Source: Aurantimonas sp036549475 (GTDB lineage: Bacteria > Pseudomonadota > Alphaproteobacteria > Rhizobiales > Rhizobiaceae). Taken from it: a stretch of 64,000 nucleotides of DNA. This document shows, piece by piece, positions 46,332 to 55,684 of the stretch (position 1 is its first letter; the number at the start of each line of letters is the position of its first letter). The notes beneath the pieces were generated by a model that saw nothing but the letters and a program-made list of their open reading frames with translations, searched no databases and had not been told where the DNA came from. A program made the position numbers and the translations under genes. The stretch lies in assembly GCF_036549475.1 (NCBI RefSeq), contig NZ_JAZHLI010000010.1, forward strand, positions 39,380 through 103,379. The letters run 5' to 3'.

Positions 46332-49201
46332 TCGGCGGGCTGGCACTTTCCTTCGGTGCGCCGCTCGTGCTGTTCGGGCTCCTGGCGCTGCCGGCGATCT
46401 GGTGGCTTCTGAAGCTGACGCCGCCGCGGCCGCAGTTGGAAACCTTTCCACCGATGCGCATCCTCGAACGGGTGCTGAAGCGCGAGGAAACGCCATCCAA
46501 GAGCCCGTGGTGGCTGACGCTGCTGCGCCTGCTGCTCGCGGCGCTGATCATCTTCGCCCTCGCCGCCCCGACCCTTAATCCGCGCGAAGGCCAGTTGTCG
46601 GGGACCGGTCTGCTGGCGCTGATGGTCGACAATGGCTGGGCCAGTGGCGGTGATTTCGATGCACGGCGTACGGCGGCGGAAGAGCTGATCCGCGAAGCCG
46701 GCGAAGCCGGGAGACCGGTTTCGCTTGCCTTCACGGCGGAGGGTCAGGCTGACGACGCGACGCCGGTCGAGGCATCGGCGGCGCTCGAACGTCTTGCGGC
46801 AGCCGCGCCGCGCCCGATCCCCACCGATCGTGCGGCGGCGGCCGAACGCATCGCGACAGCGCTGGCCGGCAATGGAGTCGGCTCGCTGGCCTTTGTCGCC
46901 GACGGCCTCGATGCCAACGGAACCGAAGCTGCCAGCCGCAGCCTGGCGGCGCTCTCACCCTCGCAAGCCATCGTCTATGCGCCCGAGATCGACGGCCTCG
47001 TCGGCCTGACCGGCGCCGACAACTCGACGGAGGCGCTTGTCGTCCAGGCCGTCCGTCCCGGTGCCGAGGCTGAGTCCCGCAGCTTCGACATTCGCGCGAT
47101 TGATGCCCAGGAGCGCGAGATCGGGCGCACAACGCTGGATTTCGACGCCGGATCCGGCAGTGCCGAAGCCCGCTTCGCAATCCCCGTAGAACTGCGCAAC
47201 GATATCGCCCGGCTGGAAATCGAGGGTGCCGGAACGGCCGGCGCCGTGCGGCTGGTCGACGACAGTTTCCAGCGGCGGCGCGTGGCGCTGGTCTCGGGTG
47301 AATCGTCGGATCTGGCGCAGCCGCTGCTCTCGCCGCTCTACTACATCACCCGCGCGCTGGAGCCCTTCGCCGACATCGTGCGCCCGGAGAGCGCCAACCT
47401 TGCCGAATCCATTCCCGCGCTGATCGCGCGCCGACCCTCGGTGATCGTCCTCGCCGATATCGGCATCCTTCCGGACAACGCCCGCGAGGCGCTACAGGGC
47501 TTCGTCGCGGATGGCGGCTATCTCCTGCGCTTTGCCGGTCCGCGGCTTGCTGCCGCTCCCGGCGACGACACGCTGGTACCCGTGCGCCTGCGCACCGGCG
47601 AGCGTCAACTCGGCGGCGCGATGTCGTGGTCGGAGCCCCAGAAGATCGCTCCGATGCCGGACGACGAACCCTTTGCCGGGATCGAGGTACCGCAGGACGT
47701 CACCGTGACCCGCCAGATCCTCGCCGAACCGGCGGCAGACCTGGCCGAGCGGACATGGGCGAGCTTGGCAGACGGCACACCGCTGGTCACCGCCGAAACG
47801 GTCGGCGCGGGCACCATCGTCCTTTTCCACGTCACAGCCGAAGCGACCTGGTCGAACCTGCCGATCTCCGGCGCCTTCGTTGAGATGCTGCGACGGATCG
47901 TGACCCTGTCGCGGGCCGGAGCCAGCACCAGCGAGGGTCGCACTGCCGCCGACAGCCTGCCACCCTATCGCATGCTCGACGGTCAGGGCCGCCTCACCAG
48001 CCCAAGTGCCGACGTGCAGCCGCTTCAGCCCGTCGCCGACGGCGACCAGCCGGTGACGCGCGAGAACCCGCCCGGTCTCTATGGCAGCGAGGAAGGCTAC
48101 CTTGCCCACAATCTCCTGACGGCAAATGCCGAATTGCGAGCGCTTCCGGAGCTGGATCTCGGGGCTCCGATCGAGGCGCGTGGCTATGGCGGCGCAGAAG
48201 CGGTCGATCTCGCGCCCTGGCTGTTTGCAGCCGCGCTCGTCCTGTTCGCGCTCGATGCGCTGGCCCTGCTCTGGCTGAACGGCGCCGCCACCCGCATCGG
48301 CAGTGCCGTGGCGGGCCGCCGCGCCAGCGCGCTTCCAGCAATCCTGCTCGCTGTGGCACTCGGGGGAATGGCTGCAACGCCCGACGCCCGCGCACAGGAG
48401 CCAACGACAGCCGAGCCTGTCCCAGCCGAGGAAACCGCCGACGCCCTCGATGTCGAGCGGGCGATCCAGGCGACGGAAACCACTCACCTCGCCTATGTGC
48501 TCACCGGTGACGAGGCCACCGACGAGATCTCGCGGCAGGGCCTGTCGGGCCTGTCGCAATACATCACGGCCAAGACGGCCCTGGAGCCGGGCGAGCCGAT
48601 GGGCGTCGACATTGCCACCGACGAGCTCGCCTTCTTCCCGATCATCTACTGGCCGATCGATCCTGCGGCGCCGATGCCGACCGAAGCTGCGGTCAGCCGT
48701 ATCGACGCCTACATGAAACAGGGCGGCACAGTGCTGTTCGACGTGGCGGACGATCCGATCTCCGGTCTGTCGGGCGGCAGTGTCTCCGCCGGCCAGGGGC
48801 GTCTGCGCGACATCCTCGCCGATCTCGACGTGCCGCCGCTCGACCCGGTCCCGTCGGACCACGTCCTGACCAAGGCCTTCTACATGCTCGACGATTTTCC
48901 CGGCCGCCACACCGGCTCCCAATTGTGGGTGGAATCGCTGGTGGGTGATGGCGAGGGTGGTGCCCGGCCTGCCCGAGGCGGCGACGGCGTGTCCTCGATC
49001 ATGATCACATCCAACGATTTCGCCAGCGCCTGGGCCGTCGACAGTCAGGGGCTGTTCCTCTTCCCGACGGATTCCGCCGATCCGTCGCAGCGCGAATACG
49101 CCTATCGGGCGGGCGTCAACATCGTGATGTATGTGCTGACCGGCAACTACAAGGCCGACCAGGTGCATGTGCCGGCGCTTCTGGAAAGGCTGGGCCAATG
49201 A
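46328..49201 (+). CDS. BatA/DUF4159 large membrane protein
   Basis: The 957-residue protein opens with a BatA-type N-terminal pair of membrane helices (LSFGAPLVLFGLLALPAIWW, then WWLTLLRLLLAALIIFALAA). A von Willebrand-like domain follows (LLALMVDNGWASGGDFDARR). Then come a glutamine-amidotransferase-like region (IPALIARRPSVIVLADIGIL, GFVADGGYLLRFAGPRL), an inner helix region (about 630-700), and a C-terminal DUF4159 domain (LAYVLTGDEATDEISRQGLS, GVNIVMYVLTGNYKADQVHV). It overlaps both neighbours by ATGA. A role in envelope maintenance is usual for such operons but not proved. Confidence 0.9.
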   Translation: MIGGLALSFGAPLVLFGLLALPAIWWLLKLTPPRPQLETFPPMRILERVLKREETPSKSPWWLTLLRLLLAALIIFALAAPTLNPREGQLSGTGLLALMVDNGWASGGDFDARRTAAEELIREAGEAGRPVSLAFTAEGQADDATPVEASAALERLAAAAPRPIPTDRAAAAERIATALAGNGVGSLAFVADGLDANGTEAASRSLAALSPSQAIVYAPEIDGLVGLTGADNSTEALVVQAVRPGAEAESRSFDIRAIDAQEREIGRTTLDFDAGSGSAEARFAIPVELRNDIARLEIEGAGTAGAVRLVDDSFQRRRVALVSGESSDLAQPLLSPLYYITRALEPFADIVRPESANLAESIPALIARRPSVIVLADIGILPDNAREALQGFVADGGYLLRFAGPRLAAAPGDDTLVPVRLRTGERQLGGAMSWSEPQKIAPMPDDEPFAGIEVPQDVTVTRQILAEPAADLAERTWASLADGTPLVTAETVGAGTIVLFHVTAEATWSNLPISGAFVEMLRRIVTLSRAGASTSEGRTAADSLPPYRMLDGQGRLTSPSADVQPLQPVADGDQPVTRENPPGLYGSEEGYLAHNLLTANAELRALPELDLGAPIEARGYGGAEAVDLAPWLFAAALVLFALDALALLWLNGAATRIGSAVAGRRASALPAILLAVALGGMAATPDARAQEPTTAEPVPAEETADALDVERAIQATETTHLAYVLTGDEATDEISRQGLSGLSQYITAKTALEPGEPMGVDIATDELAFFPIIYWPIDPAAPMPTEAAVSRIDAYMKQGGTVLFDVADDPISGLSGGSVSAGQGRLRDILADLDVPPLDPVPSDHVLTKAFYMLDDFPGRHTGSQLWVESLVGDGEGGARPARGGDGVSSIMITSNDFASAWAVDSQGLFLFPTDSADPSQREYAYRAGVNIVMYVLTGNYKADQVHVPALLERLGQ

Positions 49202-51396
49202 GCTGGTCCGTCGACTTCGCGCCGTTCTTTTCCTGGACGGTGATCGCCCTCCTCGCGGTGCCGGCCGTGCTGCTGGCTCTTGGTCTGGTCGTCGCCCGCA
49301 TTCGCGGCGCGCTGGTACGCATCGTCGCCATCGCGGCGCTGTTGCTGGCGATCATGAACCCCGTCGTCCTGCAGGAGGAACGCGATCCGCTGAAGAGCGT
49401 GGTCGCGCTCGTCGTGGACAGCAGCCAGAGCCAGACCATCGGCGAGCGCACGGCCCAGGCCGATGCAGCGGAAGCGGCGCTGAAGGACAGCCTCGCCCGC
49501 TATCCCGAATTCGAGGTTCGCACGGTCGAGGCAAGGTCCGGCGCGTCGCCCGCAGACGGTGCCACAACGGCGCTGTTCGGCGCCCTCTCGGGCGCTCTCA
49601 AGGACGTGGCGCCGGCCCGAGTCGCCGGCGCCATCATGGTGACGGACGGGCAGATCCACGACATCCCGGCCGAGGCCCAGGCGCTCGGCTTCGATGCTCC
49701 CGTCCATGGCCTGATCACCGGGCAGCCGGACGAGTTCGACCGGCGGATCGAGATCACCACCAGCCCGCGCTTCGGGCTCGTCGACGAGGACCAGCGGNCG
49801 CTCGGCTTCGATGCTCCCGTCCATGGCCTGATCACCGGGCAGCCGGACGAGTTCGACCGGCGGATCGAGATCACCACCAGCCCGCGCTTCGGGCTCGTCG
49901 ACGAGGACCAGCGGCTGCGTTACCGTGTCCTGGAAGACGGACCCGACGCATCCGACCAGCCCGTCGAGGTCCAGTTGTTCCTGAATGGCGATCTGGTCTC
50001 GCGCGAGAGCGTGCGCCCCGGCGCGGATGCCGAACTCTTGTTCCAATTGCCGCGCGCCGGCAAGAACATCCTCGAACTGGTCGCCGCGCGCGCGCCGGAC
50101 GAGATCACCCCGGTGAACAATCGGGCGATCGCGGTCGTCGACGGCATTCGCGAAAACCTGCGGGTGCTCCTGGTCTCGGGCGAGCCCCATGCCGGCGAGC
50201 GCACCTGGCGCAACCTCCTCAAATCCGACGCTGCGGTCGATCTCGTCCATTTTACCATCCTGCGGCCACCGGAAAAGCAGGACGGCACGCCGATCGACCA
50301 GCTGTCCCTCATCGCCTTTCCGACGCGCGAACTCTTCGTCGAGAAGATCGACGATTTCGACCTGATCATCTTCGATCGCTATCAGGAGCGCGGCGTGCTG
50401 CCTTCGCTCTATTTCGACTACATCGCGCAATACGTGCAAAACGGCGGCGCGATGCTGATCGCTTCGGGGCCGGAATATGCCAGCCCGGAAAGCGTTGCGC
50501 GCACGCCGCTGCAGTCGATCCTGCCGGCACTGCCCACCGGCGACATCGAGCAGAGCGCCTTCCGGCCGCAGATCTCCGATATCGGACGAAAGCACCCGGT
50601 GACGCGCAACCTGCCAGGCTCGGCCAGCGAACCCCCGGATTGGAGCCGCTGGTTCCGCTCCATCGACGTGGGTGAGACGCAGGGCGAGACGGTGATGGAC
50701 GGGCCGGATGGCAAGCCGTTGCTGGTGCTCGATCGGGTCGGCGAAGGCCGGATTGCCCTGCTCCTGTCGGATCAGGAATGGCTCTGGTCGCGCGGCTTCG
50801 AAGGCGGAGGCCCGCATGTGGCGCTGTTCCGGCGCCTCGCCCACTGGCTGATGAAGGAGCCGGAATTGGAGGAAGAGGCGCTGAACGCCGAGGCCCGTGG
50901 TTCCGACCTCGTCGTGACGCGCCAGACCATCGGCGACGCGCCCGGCACCGCAACAGTCCTGACGCCTTCGGGTGCGGCGGTGACGCTGCCCCTGAACGAG
51001 GTCGGCGCCGGCCGCTATGAAGGCGTCCTGGAGACCGATGAACTCGGCCTGTTCCAGGCCGCCAATGGCGATCTGCGGGCGCTGGCGAATGTCGGACCGG
51101 TCAATCCCCGCGAATATCGCGAGGCGATCTCCACCGGCGAGAAGCTGCAGCCCCTCGCCGATGCCACGCGCGGCAGCGTGCGCCGCATCGGCGATGCGGA
51201 CGGCGACGTCACCGTGCCCCGCATCGTGCCGGTCAGCGGACGGGCCAATGCCGACGGTCGCGACTGGATCGGCCTGAGGACCACCGACGAAACGGTGCTG
51301 CGCGGCGTCGACCGCACACCGCTCTTCGCCGGCTTCCTTGGTCTTGCCGTTCTGCTCATGGCGCTCTCCGCGACGTGGTACCGCGAGGGACGGTAA
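49198..51396 (+). CDS. Large membrane protein of the MoxR operon (contains an assembly-type duplication)
   Basis: The 732-codon frame has two N-terminal helices (SWTVIALLAVPAVLLALGLV, IVAIAALLLAIMNPVVL) and a vWA-like strand VVALVVDSSQSQTIGERTAQ. A middle part follows (NLRVLLVSGEPHAGERTWRN, DLIIFDRYQERGVLPSLYFD) resembling class I glutamine-amidotransferase-like domains, with a C-terminal helix (LFAGFLGLAVLLMALSATWY). Residues 162-200 and 201-239 are identical because of a 116-bp direct repeat around an N at 49798. If this is an artefact the real protein has about 693 residues. It completes the MoxR operon. Confidence 0.85.
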   Translation: MSWSVDFAPFFSWTVIALLAVPAVLLALGLVVARIRGALVRIVAIAALLLAIMNPVVLQEERDPLKSVVALVVDSSQSQTIGERTAQADAAEAALKDSLARYPEFEVRTVEARSGASPADGATTALFGALSGALKDVAPARVAGAIMVTDGQIHDIPAEAQALGFDAPVHGLITGQPDEFDRRIEITTSPRFGLVDEDQRXLGFDAPVHGLITGQPDEFDRRIEITTSPRFGLVDEDQRLRYRVLEDGPDASDQPVEVQLFLNGDLVSRESVRPGADAELLFQLPRAGKNILELVAARAPDEITPVNNRAIAVVDGIRENLRVLLVSGEPHAGERTWRNLLKSDAAVDLVHFTILRPPEKQDGTPIDQLSLIAFPTRELFVEKIDDFDLIIFDRYQERGVLPSLYFDYIAQYVQNGGAMLIASGPEYASPESVARTPLQSILPALPTGDIEQSAFRPQISDIGRKHPVTRNLPGSASEPPDWSRWFRSIDVGETQGETVMDGPDGKPLLVLDRVGEGRIALLLSDQEWLWSRGFEGGGPHVALFRRLAHWLMKEPELEEEALNAEARGSDLVVTRQTIGDAPGTATVLTPSGAAVTLPLNEVGAGRYEGVLETDELGLFQAANGDLRALANVGPVNPREYREAISTGEKLQPLADATRGSVRRIGDADGDVTVPRIVPVSGRANADGRDWIGLRTTDETVLRGVDRTPLFAGFLGLAVLLMALSATWYREGR
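49682..49914. repeat. 116-bp direct duplication flanking a single N (likely assembly join)
   Basis: Positions 49682-49797 and 49799-49914 are identical over 116 bp and separated by one ambiguous base (N at 49798). Exact identity plus a lone N is what results when two contigs sharing a k-mer-sized overlap are joined without merging. The total of 117 bp keeps the frame, so the ORF remains open and hides the problem. Confidence 0.9.
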
Positions 51397-51411
51397 GAGG
51401 GCGTCGGCGCG

Positions 51412-52314
51412 TCAGTGCTTGAAGCAGTTGTCGCGATGCCAGCCGAGAAAGCGAGGATGTGGGCGATCCGCTGTTCGATGCGGCGGTAGCAGATAGCCGC
51501 TCTTGTTGATCAGGGTACGGACACTCGACGGATCGTTCACCTGTCTCGACACCAGTATCTGCAGATCATCGGCGATACCGATCAGCCCGCGATCGAACAT
51601 CCAATGAACGGTGCCCGACAACGCCACACCGTTGTTGACGATATCGGGACCGTTCGCCTCCACCGGCCTGATGTGAGCCGCTTCGACTTCCGCCCGGCCA
51701 CCGCCGTTGATGAGCTTCAGCCCGGTGATGGCGCAGCGCGAGTCGTATGCGCGCAGCACGAGCCGCCGGAACACCCGGTCGCGCACAATTCGTGAATCGA
51801 AATATTTGCCTCGATCGCGCTCTTCCTCGTCGCCATATTGAAAAGGCGTCGGCTCATCCTCAAACCCCATTTGATCGCGTAGGTCGGTTCGCGGGAGCAT
51901 CTCCGAATCCATCTCGAACCCACGCTCCAGGATACGGTCCAGGTCCGCTGCCGAAATCTGTCGTACGGCTGATTGCGCCCGCCCGGAGATCCGGCCCGCG
52001 TCATTCAGTACACCGCGCTCGATCACCCCATCTGCGTCGCTGAATGGAACAGGGTTCGGGAAATCCAGATAGCTCCCCGGTTCGATCAAAGCGATATACA
52101 TCCCAGGCGCCATGGGATCGGATATGACATCTTGCACCTTCGCGATCGCGAAATATCCTCGCGTATCCATCACCTTCCGCGGTTCGTAATAGACGATCCA
52201 ATCGCCGAGGCATGCACGCACTCGACCAAGATACTGGCTCGGGAACTGATAGCGTTCCGCCGGGCTGTCGTCGTAGATCGAATCCGTGCGGTGGATGAAG
52301 ATGCCGAATGCCAT
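51412..52314 (-). CDS. HNH endonuclease (putative orphan restriction enzyme)
   Basis: The 300-residue protein has a C-terminal HNH nuclease of the restriction type. It shows YDSRCAITGLKLINGGGRAE, then VEAAHIRPVEANGPDIVNNG (His of AAHIRP and Asn of NNG) and VALSGTVHWMFDRGLIGI (last His in VHWMFDRG). The N-terminal 140 residues (IYDDSPAERYQFPSQYLGRV, LGDWIVYYEPRK, GYFAIAKVQDV, YIALIEPGSYL) form a separate domain that could read DNA or modified bases; its identity is uncertain. No methylase or specificity subunit lies nearby, so it may be a stand-alone modification-dependent nuclease. It is convergent with the MoxR operon. Confidence 0.85.
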   Translation of the reverse strand: MAFGIFIHRTDSIYDDSPAERYQFPSQYLGRVRACLGDWIVYYEPRKVMDTRGYFAIAKVQDVISDPMAPGMYIALIEPGSYLDFPNPVPFSDADGVIERGVLNDAGRISGRAQSAVRQISAADLDRILERGFEMDSEMLPRTDLRDQMGFEDEPTPFQYGDEEERDRGKYFDSRIVRDRVFRRLVLRAYDSRCAITGLKLINGGGRAEVEAAHIRPVEANGPDIVNNGVALSGTVHWMFDRGLIGIADDLQILVSRQVNDPSSVRTLINKSGYLLPPHRTADRPHPRFLGWHRDNCFKH

Positions 52315-52382
52315 GTGTCAATGGATACCGGCAAGTCGGACAAAACCATAGCTTTCCAAGGAGAAAGCGCCGGCGAAACAGC

Positions 52383-52925
52383 CTAGCTACAGAAGAATCC
52401 AGAAGCGCTTCTACCAGCGGACTCCTGTCTCGGTTGGACCCGTCCCCTCACACCCTCCAGCTCACCCGGGACGAGTTCCAGCCCCAGCAGCCGGGACAGA
52501 TCCACCGGGCCCGGCATGATCACAGATCCGCGCGGCAGCGGTCGGTAGCCGAGCGGCGCGTAATAGGGGGGATCGCCGACAAGGATGATGGAGGTCTCGC
52601 CGGCCTGGCGCGCGGCCTCGGCTGCGCGTTGCATCAGCGCCTTGCCGGCGCCGCGGTTCTTGAAGGCCGGACGCACGGCAAGCGGTCCGAGCATCAGCGA
52701 GGCCGTCGCACCGATCGCGATGGGCGTCAGGCGGACCGAGCCGATGATCGCACCGTCATACTCGGCGACGAAGGACAGCGCCGGCGCATGCGCCGCCATC
52801 TCGCGGACGCGTTCGGCGGCCCGCGTGAAGCGGCCAGGTCCGAAGGCCTCGGCGGCAATCGCATCGATGGCGGCGTGATGTGCGGGCTGTTCCGGCAGAT
52901 ACCGGACATCGGAGAGAGCGAACAT
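52383..52925 (-). CDS. GNAT-family N-acetyltransferase (YhbS-like)
   Basis: The 180-residue protein has a complete GNAT core: HAAIDAIAAEAFGPGRFTRA, then LSFVAEYDGAIIGSVRLTPI, the acetyl-CoA loop LAVRPAFKNRGAGKALMQRA and LVGDPPYYAPLGYRPLPRG. The YYAPLGY segment is characteristic of the YhbS subgroup. The C-terminal 35 residues are extra and Arg-rich. The substrate is unknown. It stands 68 bp from the HNH gene on the same strand. Confidence 0.88.
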   Translation of the reverse strand: MFALSDVRYLPEQPAHHAAIDAIAAEAFGPGRFTRAAERVREMAAHAPALSFVAEYDGAIIGSVRLTPIAIGATASLMLGPLAVRPAFKNRGAGKALMQRAAEAARQAGETSIILVGDPPYYAPLGYRPLPRGSVIMPGPVDLSRLLGLELVPGELEGVRGRVQPRQESAGRSASGFFCS

Positions 52926-53229
52926 GCGGGGATCATCCAGGTCGGGCGGGCATCAGCGCCGCTCGCAAGGCTCCCATTCGGCTGATCGGGACTCCGGCAA
53001 ACGACGACGGTCAGTGCGCGCGGGCGCAGATCCTGTGTCGTCGTCGGCGGATGATCATGCTGGTCGCTCCTCGGTCTTCGGATCGGTAGCACCGCCTCCG
53101 GCCAAGGTCCAGCCAATGCTGCAAGCTCTCGAGGCAGCCACGTCCGTTGACGCTGCGTCGCGGCTGTAACGGGGACGCTCCGGGGCCACTTCGGTTAGCG
53201 TGACGAACCCGAACCGAAGGAGGACGCCC
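52926..53229. other. 304-bp region without a gene
   Basis: Between the divergent GNAT gene and the reductase gene I see only short frames lacking resemblance. The end contains a strong AAGGAGG ribosome-binding site for the gene at 53230. No convincing sigma-70 pair or RNA is visible. Confidence 0.4.
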
Positions 53230-54222
53230 ATGGGATTGCTCGTAGACGGCCAATGGCAGGACAAATGGTACGACACCAAGTCGACCGGCGGCAGCTTCAA
53301 GCGAACGACCACGAGCTTCCGCGATTGGATCACCCCCGACGGCTCGCCTGGCCCGGATGGGCAGAAGGGCTACAAGGCGGAGCCCGGCCGCTACCATCTC
53401 TATGTGTCCCTCGCCTGCCCCTGGGCGCATCGCACGCTGATCGCCCGCAAGCTCAAGAAGCTGGAGGACGTCATCTCCCTCTCGGTGGTCGATTACCACA
53501 TGGGCGAGGAAGGCTGGGTCTTCTCCGACCGTCCCGGAGCCATCCCGGACACGGTTTTCGGCAAGGAGCGGCTCTACGAGATCTATCTGGAGGCCGACCC
53601 TCATTACAGCGGGCGCGTGACCGTGCCGGTGTTGTGGGACAAGCAGACCGGGACCATCGTCAACAATGAATCGGCTGAGATCCTGCGGATCCTCAACCGC
53701 GGCTTCGACGAGTATGGCGATGGGTCGGTCGATCTCTCACCCGAGGCCTTGCGCAGCGAGATCGACGCGATCAACGCGGACATCTACGACCACGTCAACA
53801 ACGGCGTCTACAAATGCGGTTTCGCAACGACCCAGTCGGCCTATGAGGAGCCCTTCGGCGAACTGTTTGCCGCGCTCGACCGACTGGAGGAGCTTCTCTC
53901 GAAGCAGCGCTATCTCGTCCCAAGTGCGGCCCCTACCGAGGCGGACTGGCGTCTGTTCACGACCCTGATCCGGTTCGACCCGGTCTATTTCGGCCACTTC
54001 AAATGCAATCAGCGCCAGATCAAGGACTACCCGAACCTCTTCAAATACATGCTGGAACTCTATCAGATCCCGGGTGTCGCCGAGACGGTTGATCTCGATC
54101 ACATCAAGGGCCACTATCACTCCAGCCACAAGACCATCAATCCCACGGGCATCGTCCCGCTGGGGCCCGAACAGGACCTGACCGTTCCCCATGGCCGGGA
54201 GCGATTGGCGGTTCACCAATAG
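53230..54222 (+). CDS. Glutathionyl-hydroquinone reductase (GST Xi/YqjG-like)
   Basis: The 330-residue protein matches glutathionyl-hydroquinone reductases: GLLVDGQWQDKWYDTKSTGG at the start, the catalytic SLACPWAHRTLIARKLK with nucleophilic Cys63, then PVLWDKQTGTIVNNESAEIL and RILN. Conserved tyrosines follow in HVNNGVYKCGFATTQSAYEE, and the C-terminal GST domain has DWRLFTTLIRFDPVYFGHFK and CN. These enzymes use glutathione to reduce glutathionyl-hydroquinones in the cytoplasm. ATG at 53230 has AAGGAGG upstream. It is convergent with the NUDIX gene, with a 10-bp overlap. Confidence 0.92.
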   Translation: MGLLVDGQWQDKWYDTKSTGGSFKRTTTSFRDWITPDGSPGPDGQKGYKAEPGRYHLYVSLACPWAHRTLIARKLKKLEDVISLSVVDYHMGEEGWVFSDRPGAIPDTVFGKERLYEIYLEADPHYSGRVTVPVLWDKQTGTIVNNESAEILRILNRGFDEYGDGSVDLSPEALRSEIDAINADIYDHVNNGVYKCGFATTQSAYEEPFGELFAALDRLEELLSKQRYLVPSAAPTEADWRLFTTLIRFDPVYFGHFKCNQRQIKDYPNLFKYMLELYQIPGVAETVDLDHIKGHYHSSHKTINPTGIVPLGPEQDLTVPHGRERLAVHQ

Positions 54223-54674
54223 GGATCGGGAGCCGCTTCGCCGGCAAGTTCGGCGAGGCGACGCAAGGTCGCGTCGGTCGTGCCATCCGGCAGGTCGTCG
54301 AGGGCGAAGAAATCCATCTCGGCGATCTCGGCGCTGGGCTTTCGGGCCCCCTCGCGCCGGAAGGCACCGCAGCGATAGAAGAGCACGTGGTCGCGGTTGG
54401 AAGCGCTGCGGTTGAAATGCGCCGAGACGAGTCGCGGCGGGTCGACCAGCACCAGCCCGACCTCCTCCCTGACCTCGCGCGCCATCGCGTCGGCCGCCGT
54501 CTCGCCGGGATCGACCCCGCCGCCCGGCAGGTACCAGCCGGAAACATATGTGTGACGCACAAGACAGATCCGTCCGTCGTTATCGGACACGACGCCTCGC
54601 ACCCCCAGGGTCATTGGCCGTGCTACCACGTGCACGCCATGCAGAACGCGAACGATCAATTTCTCGAAACCCAT
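54213..54674 (-). CDS. NUDIX hydrolase
   Basis: The 153-residue protein has a perfect NUDIX box: GGGVDPGETAADAMAREVRE followed by EVGL, preceded by CLVRHTYVSGWYLPGGGVD. The MutT-type core suggests a small nucleotide-diphosphate substrate; which one is open. Start MGFEKLIVRVLHGVHVVARP at 54674 is preferred (AAGGG six bases upstream) over ATG at 54704. The first 20 residues form an amphipathic helix. The 3' end overlaps the convergent reductase gene by ten bases. Confidence 0.88.
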   Translation of the reverse strand: MGFEKLIVRVLHGVHVVARPMTLGVRGVVSDNDGRICLVRHTYVSGWYLPGGGVDPGETAADAMAREVREEVGLVLVDPPRLVSAHFNRSASNRDHVLFYRCGAFRREGARKPSAEIAEMDFFALDDLPDGTTDATLRRLAELAGEAAPDPYW

Positions 54675-54733
54675 CGAAACCCTTCGCTCCCGCAACCCTA
54701 CCAATCGGCCGCTGCGCTCCTAGGATGACAGGC

Positions 54734-55684
54734 ATGTTCCGACTTGCCCATCTCTCCGATATCCATCTCGGCCCCCTGCCCGAATTGTCGATCCGCGAAC
54801 TCGCCTCGAAGCGGGTCACCGGATACGTCAACTGGCATCGCAATCGTCGCCGGGTGATGTTCGGCGACACGCTCGCCAACCTCATCCAGGACCTGCAACA
54901 GGAGGCGCCGGACCACATCGCGGTCACCGGCGATCTGGTCAATCTGGCAACCAAGGTCGAAACCATGGCCGCCCGGATGTGGCTCGAGGAACTGGGCAAG
55001 CCGCACCACGTCTCCGTGGTGCCCGGCAACCACGACGCCTACGTGCCGGGAGCGCTGAAACGTTCGTATCGCGAATGGTACGAATACATGATCGGCGACA
55101 ATCCGCTGAACGCGCTCGGCAACTCGTTTCCCTATGTGCGGGTGCGCGACAAGGTTGCCGTATTCGGCGTCTCGACGGCGGAGGCGACGGCACCGTTTTT
55201 CGCCACCGGCACGTTCCGCCGCAAGCAGGCGATGACCTTGGCCAAGCAGCTCGAACAGAGCCGAGAGCAAGGACATTTCCGCGTGGTGCTGATCCATCAC
55301 CCGCCGATTTCCGGCTCGACCTCATGGCACAAGCGACTGATCGGCAAGCAGTTCTTTTCCAAGGTCATCCACGAGATCGGGGCCGAACTGGTGCTGCACG
55401 GGCATACCCACCTCGACACGCTGCACTGGCTGAAAGGGCCCGAAGGCATGGTGCCGGTGGTTGGCGTGCCATCCGCCAGCCAGGCGCCTGGCGGTTCGCA
55501 TCCGGCCTCGCGCTACAATCTGTTCGAGATCGACGGCGAGCCCGGCAGATGGTCATTGATCCAGCGCGAGCGCGGCGCGCGCGAGGCGCGGCCCGGGATC
55601 GGCTGGGTGCGTCAGCGTGAGCTTCTCACCGACGGAAGGGCGATCAACACGACCTCTCGAGAGGATGCGCTTCCCGCGAGATGA
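54734..55684 (+). CDS. Metallophosphoesterase
   Basis: The 316-residue calcineurin-like phosphoesterase has all metal motifs in order: LAHLSDIHLGPLPE, VTGDLVNLA, VVPGNHDAYV, LIHHPP and LVLHGHTHLDTLHW. The family cleaves phosphoesters of nucleotides, phospholipids or other substrates with two metal ions; the C-terminal tail after 270 is Arg-rich. ATG at 54734 is chosen (AGGA seven bases upstream); ATG at 54725 would add MTG. The gene is divergent from the NUDIX gene. Confidence 0.9.
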   Translation: MFRLAHLSDIHLGPLPELSIRELASKRVTGYVNWHRNRRRVMFGDTLANLIQDLQQEAPDHIAVTGDLVNLATKVETMAARMWLEELGKPHHVSVVPGNHDAYVPGALKRSYREWYEYMIGDNPLNALGNSFPYVRVRDKVAVFGVSTAEATAPFFATGTFRRKQAMTLAKQLEQSREQGHFRVVLIHHPPISGSTSWHKRLIGKQFFSKVIHEIGAELVLHGHTHLDTLHWLKGPEGMVPVVGVPSASQAPGGSHPASRYNLFEIDGEPGRWSLIQRERGAREARPGIGWVRQRELLTDGRAINTTSREDALPAR

